This document shows, piece after piece, positions 40,401 through 55,600 of a stretch of 64,000 nt of DNA. A program made the position numbers and the translations under genes. The notes under the pieces were generated by a model. The model had not been told where the DNA came from, did no database searches, and saw only the letters and a list, made by a program, of their open reading frames with translations. The stretch spans positions 422,001 through 486,000 of the forward strand of contig CAMQGK010000240.1 of assembly GCA_947000775.1 (NCBI GenBank). The letters run 5' to 3'. The DNA comes from Pterois miles (lineage: Eukaryota; Chordata; Actinopteri; Perciformes; Scorpaenidae). Position 1 is the stretch's first letter. Each line of letters begins with the position of its first letter.

Positions 40401-43400
40401 AGAAATGGAGACTTCATTGCTTCTCCGTCATCAGACCGATAGCTGATGGGTTCTGACATTGTTCCACACCAAACTTAAAAAAAACATTTAATTCATGGTT
40501 TCATCTGGTAATGTGGGAGGCTATGAAACTGGGGGTCATTAAATCCCTACACAAATACAGCAGTTTACCAGCGTGCCTGGAGCCATTGTAATCATGTAAC
40601 ATGATAATATATGGGGCAGAGTTTATACTGTAGATGGGAGCTGGTCCTGTGAAATTGCCTCGCGTCCCTTGGTCATTACAGAGCCATATAAAACCATTAG
40701 GAAGTATCTCAAGGGATGGATGCTCATACTAGAACAGCAGCAGGTACAGGATTATGGGTTTCTGAACTTAGACCGTTTTGTGTTTGTCATTGCTCAGCAG
40801 TCTGTGTTTTGTGCTTAAAAATACAGATTTTTATTCCAAAGATTTCATACTGACTAGAGCTCATCCAATTCTTCGATAAGCATCCACCATTTAGTCATTT
40901 AGGCTAATTCAGTCAGCGTTTAAACAACTGTTATGTTAATCTGCAGCACTGTGAAGCTTCAATACACAGAATGACCTTAAAACCAGAGAGAAGAGAGAGA
41001 GAGAGAGCGGTCATATAACTCAACCAATAAATGGTAGTCTAAAGAGTAAAAACACATTAGGCCAGAGAGGCTGCTTGGCAAGAAATTACTCACATAATGC
41101 CCTCACAGCATAATATTTAGACAAGCCTAATAAGCAGATTAAAAAGTATATTTTCTTGCACAAAGTGGTCCCAGAAGAATATGAAAGCAAGTTAAGATAA
41201 AAACACAAAGATATCAGCTGATATTAGCTCATCATATGGATCTGTACTGGGGTTTTTGTTGTTCAATAAGTAAACAGAAATGACAGAAAGACAGAAATGT
41301 TTGATGTAGTCAGAGTCACAATAAACAGTTAAGTTTAAGCTGTATGCATACATCCATATACATCCTTGCCACCTGAGGGGATTCGTTGTTCCTCAGTTTG
41401 CATATCTGAGAAGCTTTAGGACGAATAACTTAATATACACAATCACTAATAAATAATGTAAGTGCCTTTGGAAAAACAAAGTTGTGAGTGTACAGCGAAC
41501 AATATGAAACTTTAAGGTTCGACCTCTACACTTTGAGCCCACACAAGACCACGCTAGACCAGTTATTATAGTAACTTGACTTGGATTACAGCCATCGTGC
41601 ATGTGAGACCACCTGAGGTGAATTTAGTCAGCTACCTGATAACAGGAGAGGCAGGTGGGAAAGTGGTGAGGGAATATGAAGGTCCGAGGGCGGCGGGAGA
41701 AGAAGAGTGAGAGCACAGGATGGAGAAAGCTAAATGATTAGAAGAGTAAAGCAGATACATGTTGATGAGGCTCTTCCTCAGCGGACAAAGCTCAAGTCAG
41801 AGTGGAGGTGGTAATGGAAAATATCAATACACGAGTATCGTCATATTATATTGATTCTCCAAAATGCTGTATCGATTTTCAATTATCCTCCTAAACATAC
41901 AGCTGTAGTGAGCCCAATAAAGCTAGAGTCATAATACTGGTATCATATGAAACTAGAAAACCTCAAGAATCCACTGGAACCAATCATGTCACATACGGCC
42001 TGCTGTGAAGAATGCTAAATAACGCTCCAATGTTACGCTAAATTTTGGCGAAGAAAACTTGGCCTGACCCTTTTCAAAGACCTCTGACCTCAAGATATGT
42101 GCATGAAAATGGGTTTTATTGGTACCCACCAGTCTCCCCTTTACAGACATGCCCGTTTTATGATAATCACAGACAGTTTTTTGAATGCAGTATAAATGTG
42201 TTATTTTCTCCTATTCTAAAATGGTGTGTTTGAATATTTCTGCATACTGGGGTCCCTGAACAGTCCTGAATTACATAAACTGGGAATCACTGTAAAGATG
42301 AGACTCTCGAGGTTCCAATGAGTCTAATTATTTTCATGTGTGATGAAATTAGTCCCCATAGCAGCCATTTCATTTCATTTGTTTCTGTACTATGACTACA
42401 TATAGTATAGTATAGTATAGTATAGTATAGTATAGTATATAACAAATCGCCATATAATGAATCATTACTGTATCTCCAGATTTTTTCCAATACTCAGCCC
42501 TACTATTAAGTCAATTTCCTTGTGGCACAGAAAGGCAATGAGGACTTCTTTGGATGTATTCTGTGTAATTTACAGCATTTCTTAACTCTTCTGATAAAAG
42601 CAGAGAGTCACATAATGGCTTTATCTGAAGAATGATGATAGTGTGTGTATCCAGCCCCAGCTGGCTAAAGTTGAAGTACAAAAGCTGCATAAATCAAACA
42701 AAAACAAGAGAGAGAGTCCACACACTGAATAGTCCAAAGCTCCCAAGAAATGTTTTTTTAATGATGCAGTGTTTCAATCTTCAAGGTCTTCGTCAGGCAA
42801 ACACCTTTACATACAAACAGCAGGAGAGAGATCACGGCACCCCTCGTTACAAAGCAATCTACTATGAACATAAAAACACTAAATTGTCAATACAATAAGC
42901 TGGCTTGTGTATACAACTCCAATTAGTTTGATTCAAATGGGAGTGAGCCTACATCTATCCCACAGCCTACTGTGGGAATAATGTTTTTATGTATATAGTA
43001 TATAGGGCTGTCGCAATAACAAGTACTGAACAACAATGGAGGAGGAATGAATATACGTAAACCGGCGAGTCCGTCCTCTCTCCCTTCATCCAGTGCTCTA
43101 CCTTGTGTCGACATTTTAATATCCCGAATCATAGCAACTAGACGCAACCAAAGCAGGGCTGAAGAAAACGCCTCATTGCCCGTCAAGCAACAAAATACCT
43201 CACAATAGCCTAACACTAAAGCTTATTTATACAGCACAAAAATCAAGATAAATAAGTAATTAGAAAAAGAAAAATGGTAATGATATTGCACTGATGAGCC
43301 AATCATTATATTCGCAGATATCTGAGCCAAGACTTCCTCTTCTGTGTGAGACTGGAGTTACACGCGAATGCAGAATCTGTTCATAGAGATTATTAATTAT

Positions 43401-46400
43401 AGGTGAACCTTTTCATCTTTTTGTTCATATGGATGTTTACCTGACAACAACTTTGAACACTAGACCACTAATCATTTTGAGCACTTGTTGCTCTTTTTCA
43501 TTTGTACGCCTCACATCAAGGTTTTAGCCATTTATTGCAGCAATATGCATTTTCAGTTTGGCAGCATGACTCTGCTCATGTGATGCTCTGGGAATAAATC
43601 TGAGCACACACATATCCGGCCTTCTTATTTTATGTAAAGCACTTTGAATTACCTTGTTGTTATAAGGTGCTAGACAAATACATTTGCACTGCCTTGATTG
43701 TTTAAGAGCACACCTTTATGGAAAGATCAACATTTGAGACCTTCCTCCACTCATTAAAGTCCTGGTGAAACAGGAGAACAGCACCAGTCATTTCACGTCA
43801 TCCAAATCTGCAAAGTTTTCCTTTAATGAATAGATCTCAGCCACACTGTGTTGGAAATGAAAACATTTTTGTCCACTGATATCCAAACGCACATCTACTT
43901 ACCTCTCCATATTGCTCTGATAGCTACAACAATTCACAAACGATGACGGGTGGTTTTATATGATTAGTGTGGCTTGCTAGTCACCCAAAGTCTTTTTTGA
44001 TTGTATGAATTTTTGTAAACGCCCTTGAGTGCAGGATGAGTCATCTAACATTTGAAACAGAAGGGAAAATACAGGGATTTTAAGGGGATTTTGATGTAAA
44101 AATACTCTGATACTGACAGCGTACCTTTGAATGGATCATGATAATATTTTTATTGCATTTTGACATGAAAACAAGAAAAAACTGCTTTATCCATAAGCTG
44201 TGTGTGTCTTTCCATGCCCCTGTGCTTGGATTGCTGCTTTCTTGACACAGTTTCATATTAAATTACTCTCGAGGCTCCTCAAAGTCACTTTACAGTGTTT
44301 ATGACTGATGTACCTGCACTTTAATGGCTGTTTGGTGCCTTTGGAAGTTGGTAAGCTTCCTTGTGTTGCTTTGAAAAATCACATATAACAGTCATGACAG
44401 TCAGCCTTCTTTTAAAGATGACGCAAACTGCTAATTGACATTCAAGTTACATGACTCAACTGTGTAGGTGCTTTTGTAATGGAGATTTAGTGACTTCAAA
44501 GTTCTTTTTCATGTGGTGTTTCTGGTATGTGCCCACTAGGCAGTCATCTTTTGTATGTCGGGCAGCGTGAAGCGTTTTTCCTTTCATATAACCTCTGGTT
44601 CTTCTCTAAGACATGTGAAGAAGCCAGAGGGGCCAGCAGTGCTCTCCTGTACCTTGTAGGAACGCAGGTCCTGCTCGTCCATGTCGCAGTCAGAGTCACT
44701 GTGATAAGGGTCATCCGAGGTGGTCCAGGTCAGAGCGCCCTCCTTCTTCCAGAAATCACAGATGGGGACGTCTCTGGGAATCTACATAGAGGACGGAGGG
44801 TAAAACAGACAGCAGCAGGTCAGACTATGACTCTTTCTGTCTGGTCTGAATGCCTTCAGATAATGTAAGCCTTTAACCTTGAACTGAGGGAGTCTTACGT
44901 GCACAATTTGTGTTTAATGTATACTGCCATTACAAAATAAAAGTCTGACACCTAATTTTACACAATAGACTGTTAACATCATAGACTGTACATAAGAAGT
45001 GGACGGAGTCACAGCGACGTCACTCATTGGTTTGTGGACTGCCGTTTTGAAGCCTCAAGTTCGGTATTTTGGTCATCGCCATTTTGGCTATTTGCAACCA
45101 GAAGTGACACGGGAAGGTGGAGCTAAGCACAACCAAACACTGAATAAGACATTTTTAGGCAACTGAAAATGAAACTGAAAACACAGGCTGCACGGTGGTG
45201 CAGTGGTTAGCGCTGCCGCCTCACAGCAAGAGGGTCACAGGTTTGAATCCGGCTCGGGGCCCTTATATGTGGAGTTTGCTTGTTCTCCCCATGTTAGCAT
45301 GGTTTCTGGTTTCCTTCCACAGTCCAAAGACATGCAGGTTAACTGATGACTCTAAATGAGAGTGTGAATGGTTGTCTGTCTCTATGTGCCCTGCGATGGA
45401 CTGGCGACCTGTCCAGAGTGAACCCCACCTTCACCCAGTGCCAGCTGGGATCGGCACCAGCCGCCCCGCGACCCCTAATGAGATAAACGGTTTCAGATGG
45501 ATGATCTGAAAACACACTGTGAGATTGTTAAAAGAGACAAAAAACAAGTTAAAAAGACAAAATGCAGACAACTCCCAGACTGGACAGCACTGTGGTATCA
45601 CGCGATAAACCAGCCCTAAAGCATCCCCTGCTTCATGGTCTATTTGACTCTAAATGGGACCATAATTTACTAAATGAACATCATGCTGTATTGAAGGAGA
45701 CCTGAAACTAGCGATTGAAACTCATGTTTACAATGTTTACGGAGGTAATAAATCAAGTGAGAAGTAGGCTCATTTTCTCATAGACTTCTATACGATCAGA
45801 CTTCTTTCTGCAACCAGAGGAGTCGCCCCCTGCTGGCTGCTAGAAAGAATACAAGCTTAAGGGTGCCTGCACATCAGGGACCCGGGCCTGGATCTGAGTA
45901 CACTTGTCCCCAAAGCCCAGTTCGTTTGAGTAGTGTCAACACACTGTATTGTACTTTATAAAGTAGGAAGGCAGGTAATAGGCTCCTACAATTTTATTTA
46001 GCTAATTTAATGGTCTCAGAAGAATGAGAGCTGCACAGCGGGGGAAAAGAGTGTAGAGCCGACATGTTTTCACATCCAACTCAGTGAAATAACAGTTTAT
46101 TTCAACCAAACCAGAGGTGCTGAAGACTAACGACGACAGTTTTGGTGAGTTTTATTTTGTTTTTGTCAAATTTAAATGAAGTGTTTTACAACACTAGAAC
46201 AGCTGATCTCAACATAAACAAATACTCGGGTAAGAAACAACTTTACCACTGTGAAAGCTGAGCGCTGGGGGACTGGAGACAGGGGCACTAATATAAAAAC
46301 GCTCTCTGGTACGTCTGCATTGGCTTCACTTTGCAGACCCCAGAGTTGCCCACTGGTTAACACCAAAATATGGAGAAAAGAAGGATCTGTACGCCTATTG

Positions 46401-49158
46401 ATCATTCTTAATATTCATTTTCTGCCTGCCTGAGCTTGTATTATTGTCAGTTTATTGTCAATTTTATGTTTTATTAATGGACTGTGTTCTTGTTTCCCTT
46501 ATTCTATTAAACAAGGCTGAAAAAAGTTGTTTATTTAGTGTACACATCCAGCAGTTACAGAGCAACATTACATTCATTTAGAGTCAGAGTGAATTTAAGT
46601 CCAATATTAACTCTCTTTTTCTCCACCAACTCCTGAGAAAAAAATATGTGGATGATTAGCTGCTAAATGCTCCACTATGTCCACCAGCTAGTCTGCGACT
46701 GTGTCTGTCTGCCATTTGGTACTGAGTAGGTAGAGTACAGTGGCCACATTATGTCACATTTCAGAGGAAAACTTGGAAAAAAAAATGTGTAAAAATCAAT
46801 CTTACTTCTTCCATGATCAGGATGCCACAGCGTACCAGACTGTCAACTGCATCCAGAGCGAAACTCTGGGACGACTGACAGGGCTGGAGAGAGAGAGGCA
46901 GAGAGAGAGACAGCGATTCACATTCAAAAGAGAGGCATCAAACTCTACACATCATATCTGGCGACCTCCACTCCTACCAGGACAAGGCCCTTCAGTGCAA
47001 AGAGCTGAACAGAGATAAGAGTCCTCTCTGCCAGCTCGTCCTGAAGCTCTGACCACACATACGCCAGGGCCTCAGGACAGACTCCAAACAATCTGGCCCA
47101 ACCAAATAATCTCAAAACAAAAGGAAAATGATGTCAAATATTGGAGCGAAACCACCAAATCATAAAGTAAACTAGAATCCTATTTGACCGTAAACAGAGG
47201 GTACCTGAGCACCGTGACTGATAGAAAATGTTCACAGACTGAGTGGACACAGCCAGGCCACAGTAACGGGCCGTCGCAGCCAGAACAGATGACCCACAGA
47301 GGCCAGGCTGTGTCTCACAAAAGAGAGGCTGAGACAGAATCTCACTTCATCCTACAATGTGAGAAATGTAAGAAATTGAGAGAGGTTTTCTTTGTTTGAG
47401 TGAAAACATCTCTAAAAGTATTACAGCTGCGCATGTTATCGTTATTTAGAGGTAGAGTGTGCAGGATTTGTTGGCAGGTAGTGGTGTGGTTGGAACCACC
47501 CGAGTACCCCTCTGCTCACTCCTCCCTTTCCAAGACTGCTATAACACGAGCTGCTCAGTGCAAAACTGTGGTAACGCCGTTGGCGTCGCTCAGAGGTCAT
47601 CCTCACCATAATAACACTACTTTAGGAGCACTGGAAGTCAGACGTCGGCTGGCGGTATCACGGTTTAGCCCTCTGCAGCTCATGTTACCACAGTTTAACA
47701 AGCATGTTGGAGAACTGCGGTGGCCTTCACGTAATGTAAAAACGTGAAAGGCTCTCTCTCTAAAGTCAGTGTTTGATTGGTCCGTTCTGGGCTACAGTAG
47801 AAACAATACGGGTAGGAAAAAAACTGATTCATCTATTAAATGCCAGAATCAATATATTTGCTTCATTTGAGTCTATGTGGAGCTAGAAGGAAGTTGCTTT
47901 TATTGTTGTGGTCTGAGTAACGTGATATCGTATCCGTTCCGAATCAGTCAACCAAAACAAACGAGCTGGAAACAAAAAAGCAGAAAATGGCGTGAGAGTC
48001 GTTGTGGATACGACCTTCACCCTTACATGCTAAATCCAGCGTGGTAAACACTACACATCCAGTAAAGGATGGAAACACTTTGGGTTTCACACATTGTCAG
48101 GACAAGAGAGCTAATCATCACGGCTAAAGCTGCATGCTAACTTTGTCATGGACAGGAAACGTTATCCTATAGTGGTAACATGCGGTCAAGCCGGCTGTCG
48201 CGCTCATCTCCGTGGTCAAATGGGCCGACGCTACGACTGTAGAGCACCGATATACTGACATTTATGTTAAACACAGTCGAACCATGGACGGATGAAGAGA
48301 ATGGAGCTGACAGGAGAGCTAGTGACGGACTTTGAGAAGTTAGAGGAAGTATACATGTATGACAAAGTCTTGTTTTCAAAATAAGATGTTAACAAAGGGA
48401 AATGTATATACAAAATACATTTAGGGAAATAAGATTGATTGTATTATATTCACCAGAAGTTTAAAACATTACACGTCTCTTATAAATTAAAAACTACATA
48501 CCACTAATTTGTGATGGAAATGTCTTTATTCTTTGATTTTTGAATTGCTGGAAAATGTAATAAATAATTCCTGTCAGTGATCCTGATATATTTGACTTCA
48601 GAACATCTCTGACTACACACATGCTGAAAATCAAACATTTTTACTACATTACTTTAGACATTTTCCAAAGTAAAAGTCCCTAAAAGTGTATGATTCAACT
48701 TTTTCCCATGGTCTACATATGACATGGTCTAGTTAGAAAGATTAACAAAACTAAATTGTTATACTGAATCGCAATACTTGTAGAATTGTAATACTTAAAA
48801 ATTGCAATACAAATCAAACCAGCAGCCAAGTATCTTGATAGTATTGAACTGGGAAATAGGTGAACCGTCCGAGCCTTAAGAAACATGGAGGAGCAACAGC
48901 AACAAAAACAACAATCCTTAGTTTCAGGTGAATATACACTAATGAAAACATAGTTATGTATATTATATTCCATATCTACTAATAGATCCCTGCAAATGTT
49001 ACACATTGGTCCTTTAATGCCTTTATTGTGTTTTATTTGATACGATTGTTGATATTTGCATATAATTGCATATTTATTGATAATCACCATCTGTCAATGT
49101 TACTGCTTTGGCATTATAGATGTCTCATCTGTCATGCTAATAAAGCTCATTTGAATTT

Positions 49159-49227
<69 letters not shown>

Positions 49228-49615
49228 TAATAATAGGTAAGCTCAAAAGTGAAGAAAGGTTAGATGCACAAACAGCTTCAGCCCGTCACATCCCTGTGAA
49301 GTTCAGGGGGAGGCAGCTGACAGAGAGCATGAGGTGTGTAGTAGAGACGTCGCAGAGATCAGAGGAGCAGAATGAAAGATGGCCGGCAGGAAGATGACAC
49401 CGGGAGCGATAGATTTCGGCGAGAAATGGGGTGAGAGACATAGCTGCAAGCAGAGGAGACAAGAAAGTGTAGCTGCCGAAATGAAAGCTGAGCAAACAGA
49501 GAAAGGAATAGTACTTTTGGCTCAGATTCGAAGCCCTTTAAGTCAGTCTGATGAAGCATGTACGCACACGCACGCACGCACACACACACACACACACACA
49601 CGCCGCACGCACGCA

Positions 49616-49670
<55 letters not shown>

Positions 49671-52600
49671 TCAAAACCTCTCTCTGCCTGAGATAGAGGC
49701 AGCCGAGCAGGATGAATGGCTGTTCAGCTCCATTAAACATCCATTGAATGAGACACACTGGGTGTGTGTGTGTGATATGAATTCATACTCACTGGCATGA
49801 AGCCCGGAGGCAGGAGATGGCAGAGCTGCAGGGCTCTCTCCGTCAGCTCCGACTGACACAGCACCACGTCGAACTCCATGTCACCGCTGACCTGCTCCCC
49901 GTCCACGCCGTCACTCCTCACCCTGCTGCTGACGCCGCTGCCGACCACCTCGCACAGCATGGCCGACACCGCGCACGCTAACACATAAACATTTGAATAT
50001 TTCCTCTAATTCCTCATACACACTGTGAGAACACGATTATTATTATTTTAACCAAAGTAAGCAGGTTTTGGTTTGTATCTTAGCAAACTATTGCAAAAGA
50101 TTTCTGTTTGGACACTAAACAGTCTAATGGATCAGTAGATGAGATTTTGCTGATAAGTAGGATTGAGTATTTCCGCCATTTACACAAGTGTTATCTCTTT
50201 ATTTATACTCTTTATCCCTATTATCCTGCTTTCATGTGCTGGTGGGAAAGTCTTGACATCCAGATTGTTCGTGTCCTTAAACAGCAACTCAGATTTTTGT
50301 CACAGCATCAAAACTGGAAACACAAACCAGCATGGATGCTGGAGGAGACCTGACTTTTAAATGTCTTTAAATTAGTCCATAGATTTACCACAATACTACC
50401 AGTGATCTAGAGTAACTAAGTACATTTACTCAAGCACTGTACTTAAGTACAATTTTGAGGTACTTGCACTTTACTACAGTATTTCCATTTTCTGCTACTT
50501 TATGCTATATTGTACTCTCTACTACATTACCATTACATTTTAAAGGACCAGTGTGTAACATTTCGGGGAATCTGTTAGCAGAAATGTAATAAAATATTCA
50601 GAACTATGTTTTCATTTGTGTATAATCATGTGACACTAAGAATCAATGTATTTTTGTTAGCTTAGAATGAGTTCTTCATATCAACATAAGGAGCTGGTTG
50701 CTAAATTACAAATCCTGCTACAGTGAAGGCATGACAGGACTTACTCTGCCTCTGATTGGGTAATTGTTACAAAAATACATTGATTCTCAGTGTCACGAAT
50801 GAAAACATAATTATGAATATTATATTACATTTCTGCAGATTCCTTTAAATGTCACACACTGTTCTGAACGGAAATCTTAAAGATTTAACTTGAAGTAAAA
50901 GATCTGAATACTTCCTCCACTGCTGGATATTACACAACAAACTATCATTGCCTCAGTATAACTGATTTAACTTATTTTTACTACTTGAGGTTAGCAGCCA
51001 CGTATTAGTCTACTACACAAAAGCTTTCAGCAGTACAAAGCCCACAGCCCACCAGCTTCACGTCCTATACAACCAAAACAACTCACGTAGGAAAAATGAA
51101 TCATGCAGAGCATGTAGCTTCATAACACCACGTTATTTCTTAACTCCAACCTTGCTAAAATGGGGCTACCGTATCTGTGGCTCCACCCCACTCTGCCTGT
51201 TTGCATGATATCTAGAAATAAAACAGCACATGTACTGTATATAACAGCTACATATACAGTATGTACCTGATATATAACACTTCTACCACATGTAGGCTTC
51301 CTACCATTAGATGATTACCATATAATACTCATACATTTAATGCGGTTTCCAACCCTATCGCCAAACAAGAACGGGAAAAAGTGAGTGACTGTGCAAAATC
51401 CCAGATTATGTTCAATACCAATGTTATTAAAATTCTTCCTTTCAGCACTATCTGCACTCAGCAGCTAGAATGTGGTTAAGGTTAATGAAAGATTGTGTTT
51501 ATGGAAACTATAAGTATGGTCTCATATCATTCTGATTTCCTCACTAACTCACTTATTACAGGTCCAGCATTTCATTTATCATCCCTACACATGACAGAAG
51601 ACACAGGTGAAACAGCTAACAGGCTGCACTTTCTTCTTTTTTATGTTCAGTGGATAAAAAATGAGCTGCTGCATGTACAGTACCGTAACGCTGCTAACCA
51701 TGCTTTAAACATTCAGAATACTAAGTACTTAAACTTTTAAAATGTCATGTTTCAAACTGATTTTCCATACAGACATGCCAGCAGTCGGCGCCACAGCCAA
51801 AGCCTCCCACGAAAAATAAGGCGCCTGTAGAACACAGGGTCTCAAGATGATATTTAGGCTACAGGAAAAGTTGTCAGTTACACAAAATGCATGCATGCAA
51901 AGTCACTCACCACCAACAGCTTCCAAAATAAAGACGTGTGTGACAACCTGGGCCTGGAGGGTGAGGTGAAGCGTGGCGGCAAGAGAAGGACGGGGCACAA
52001 TAACAGGGTCCTTCCTAGAAGGAGGGTAAACATCGACAGTAAAGGAGACACTGAAAGGGAAATTGGATTTTCGATAAGCAAGACAAGTTTGCGGTCCAGT
52101 GCTAATCTGGGTTCTTTGTTTGTTTTTTTAAAATCTTTTTTGACAGACAGAAAACGAACCTCGATGGCACTGCAGCTATGATGAGGTGAGGGGCGAGCAG
52201 AGAGAGGGCACAGCGGAAGACCTCCCCTAAACTTCCACCGAAGCCGACATCTTTGTTCCTGAACAACAGCTCCTCTGTGAGCCAGGCCACATCACGGCAC
52301 AGGGCAGAGGCAGTCACACCCTGCGGAGGAGAAGGATGGAGAAGTTTGGTTCCAAAATGAGACGCGAGCATTAACCATCTGGTGACGTTAGTTAGAGACT
52401 GGTGGGCATGACTCAGGAAATCACTGTCACACTCTAATAAACTAGTACGAAAACCAATTCTGTTTATGAGGCTCTTGGAGCATTGATGGATCCTTAGCGG
52501 GGCAGAGGCGGATTTTAAACTCTGACAGCACCTACGGGAAAAACTGCTCAGCAAACACACCACGACGAGGATGATGCATGTACCTTGCGATGTCTGTACA

Positions 52601-55600
52601 GCAAAAGACTGGACACCAGACTGGTGGACATCACAGCTGTGCAGGAGGCTGCAGCTAGAAAGAGAAACACACACACAGATAATGTGGAAAAATTTGCATA
52701 ACATTAAAACAAAGGCTTATAAAGATTTGTTTACGACTCAGCAGGGGAACATAATCCTGGACCTACAGAAGATGAGGTGGAGGATGATGGCGACGCTGAG
52801 ATCTCTCTCTGGATGAGTTGGCTCTTTGAGTTCAGATGCATAATGGGAAGAAGGCAGAAGCCACGACATCCTCCTCTGCCCGAACACACTGTCAGCTCTG
52901 GAGTGAATGAAAGTGAGACAGAAGGATGTCAGGAGTAAGTTTTGAAAGTTACAATCCTTTTCATGACGTTAAACCCCATTTACTACTTATGGTCAGCATT
53001 TTATGCTGTCAAAGTTAATGCGATAACGTAAATTTGGTTTAACGCTGCTTAACGCATTAACACAACTTGTAATTTTTAGGTCGTAGCAGGCTGTTTTAAA
53101 GCTAGAGTGAAGATATTGGCATCATGGCTGCACTGTAAACACATATGCTAGATCTCTTCTGCTGTATTTCTAACGAAGTAGCTGCTCACCGAGTGTTGCT
53201 ATGTTCACACCTGCTCATTGATATCACAGTAGTCACAGCTGTCGCAAAATCCACCTGAACTGAAATGTTGAGGATTACAACTTTAAAGCAGTATGACATA
53301 GTCAGTAAACTTGAAGAAAAGACCCCCAGTTGGCCTTGTGCCACCAGTTTGTGTCGCAGTAAATTGGACTCTTTGTCGAGGGAGTTGCATAACAAATGAA
53401 GTAGTAATCAAGTATAAGTATTATTTGCTCCAGCTGGAATAATGGAGAGGCTTCATTTAATTGTATTACATGCACATTTTCTGTAATGATCAATTCACTC
53501 TTATTACAACATTTGTGTGTAAGGAGAGGAACATTAGCTGTATTTCCAGTAAACTCTTAATGGCAATTATGAGAGTTCAGCGGATGACTTAACACCATAT
53601 TTCTGAGAACACATAAGAGTTGGTAAAACAACGCTGTAGAGTCAGACACTTTAGGTGCAAACAAGCGTATAAAGCAGCAGCTACATCACTCAGAGATGGA
53701 GGTGTGTTCAATACATTTTATGAGCTGCTTATCTGGGGCTACGCTGGAGTATTTATGCGTTGGAGCTGTGCATGTGTGATGGAGATACATGCTGTTGTGT
53801 ATATCACATCTGGCTCTGTTAACACACAAATCCTACAGATATTGTTCATCTCATACACAAATAAATAATAAACCGAGTGTGCGCTCCTCTGATAAATACA
53901 TGTTTGTCTGTGAGGACTTTTCATTATGGCAGCCACTATATTTTCTGCAGTTTTCTAAAACATGGGAACAAAAAAGAGGCTTCAAAAGCTGAAACAGAAT
54001 GAGTAAGCATGCCAGAGGCGCAGCGTTAAGTAGTGGAGCAGGTTAATGATGTACACAAAGAGCTAAAACTGCTCACATACATGCCGATAACAATCCAATC
54101 TAAACTATCACTCTCCATCTCCTCTCATCTATCATTTGCTATTTCACTCATGCTGTTTTTTTCCTCCTTTCTGTACTCTCAGAAGAATTAAACACATGAA
54201 GGGAGAAGCCACTTTGCTCGTCAGACGCCAAGCGGAGACTGAGCGAGGATGTTATTTTCTTTCTGTTATCTTTTTTCACTGGCAGACTGTGTAATGTTGA
54301 TGGTAATTGGACCGAGTCTAAGAGGATGAAAACTCTCATCAGAGCTCGCCTGGTGTCTGTGCCAGATTCAAGGTTTAGAGGAAAGTTTATCTTCAAAGTT
54401 TGGGTGAAAGTAACTTTTGGATTTCACAGATAAAACACAACCCAAATCCGTAGTCCATTGTGGATTATTCACATACAGTATAAACACTCACACGTGCATA
54501 TAGGTACAGTATGTACACAGGTGTTGTGAAATACCTGTTGTTGAGGATAACAGGAAGCAACAGGTCCTGTAGAGGGAGCCATTCATCTACTCTGCACCTC
54601 CCTGACTCGCACATCTCCTACACACACAAACACACACAAACACACACAACATGGATGCACACAAAGCAGAATCATCCAGATGTTGCTCTGGTAATCCAAG
54701 TGAGGAAAATTAAACAAAGTCTGCATGAAAATATTCAATTTCAATTATTATTGCCGCAGTCTATTTACCTAGTTATTACTGCCATGTGATAACCGTCAGT
54801 TACCAGTTTATTAAGTACACCTACGAGACGCGTTGAATCGAGTTTACGATTATTTTGGATGCTGCAGTTTGTGGTTGTCTTGAACTATATTGCATTATAT
54901 TGAGTATGATCTGTTTTTAAGTCTTAAGACTGACCTGTTCCTCTGAGCCTTCCAGAGGATTTCATAATTACTATAAGTGGATCGTATCAGTCCATTTCTG
55001 AGGTCTCTACACTGGTTCCCTGTCTCTCTGAGAATAGATTTCAAAATACTCCTGCTGGTTTACAAAGCACTTCATGGTTTAGGGTCAGCTAACCATCCAG
55101 ACCTCTCAGGTGGTCTGGATCAGGTTTGCTTAGAGTCCCCAGAGTCAAAACTAAACATGCAGAAGCAGCTTTCAGTTTTCATGCACCAAATATTTGGAAC
55201 AAGCTCCCAGAAAACTGCTTCAACTCTTAATTGTTTTAAATCAAAGCCTAAAACTTTCCTGTTTGCTGCTGCCTTTCATTAAACCAAATACTTATCTTAT
55301 ACTGCACTACAACTTTTACTCTTGTGTTTATACTCTAGTTTAGCATTTATGGTTAACTTGTTTTTATTTTCTAATCTTTAATGTTTTTATGACTGTTTTA
55401 ATTACATCTTAATGATCTTCTGCACTTTGTCACAATGTAATTGTTTGTGTGAAGCACTTTGAATTGCCCTGCTGCTGAAATGTGCTGTACAAAAACTAGT
55501 CCTATTTTGATGCTTTTATTTACATATTTCCTGTGTACACTGTCACTGTACACTGTGTACATGTGTACACTGTATCATGATTGTTTTACCCTTGGTGTGG

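Larger units (their letters stand above)
36902..44652. other. gpat2 intron (7.75 kb)
   Basis: It holds a family E element, a dispersed-repeat fragment at 38650-38860 (CAGAGAGGTCGGGTACTGAT), family A copies, a pentanucleotide array and a LINE tail near 43.6 kb. Between these (40.5-41.9, 42.5-43.5 and 43.7-44.6 kb) I see no exon or recognisable element. Confidence 0.6.

Noticed and set aside
44527..44868. 113-codon plus-strand ORF
   Set aside because: Antisense shadow of gpat2 exon 44653-44781.
54977..55282. Independent gene of 101 codons
   Set aside because: It is the reverse-transcriptase C-terminus of a 5'-truncated L2-type LINE and not a host gene.
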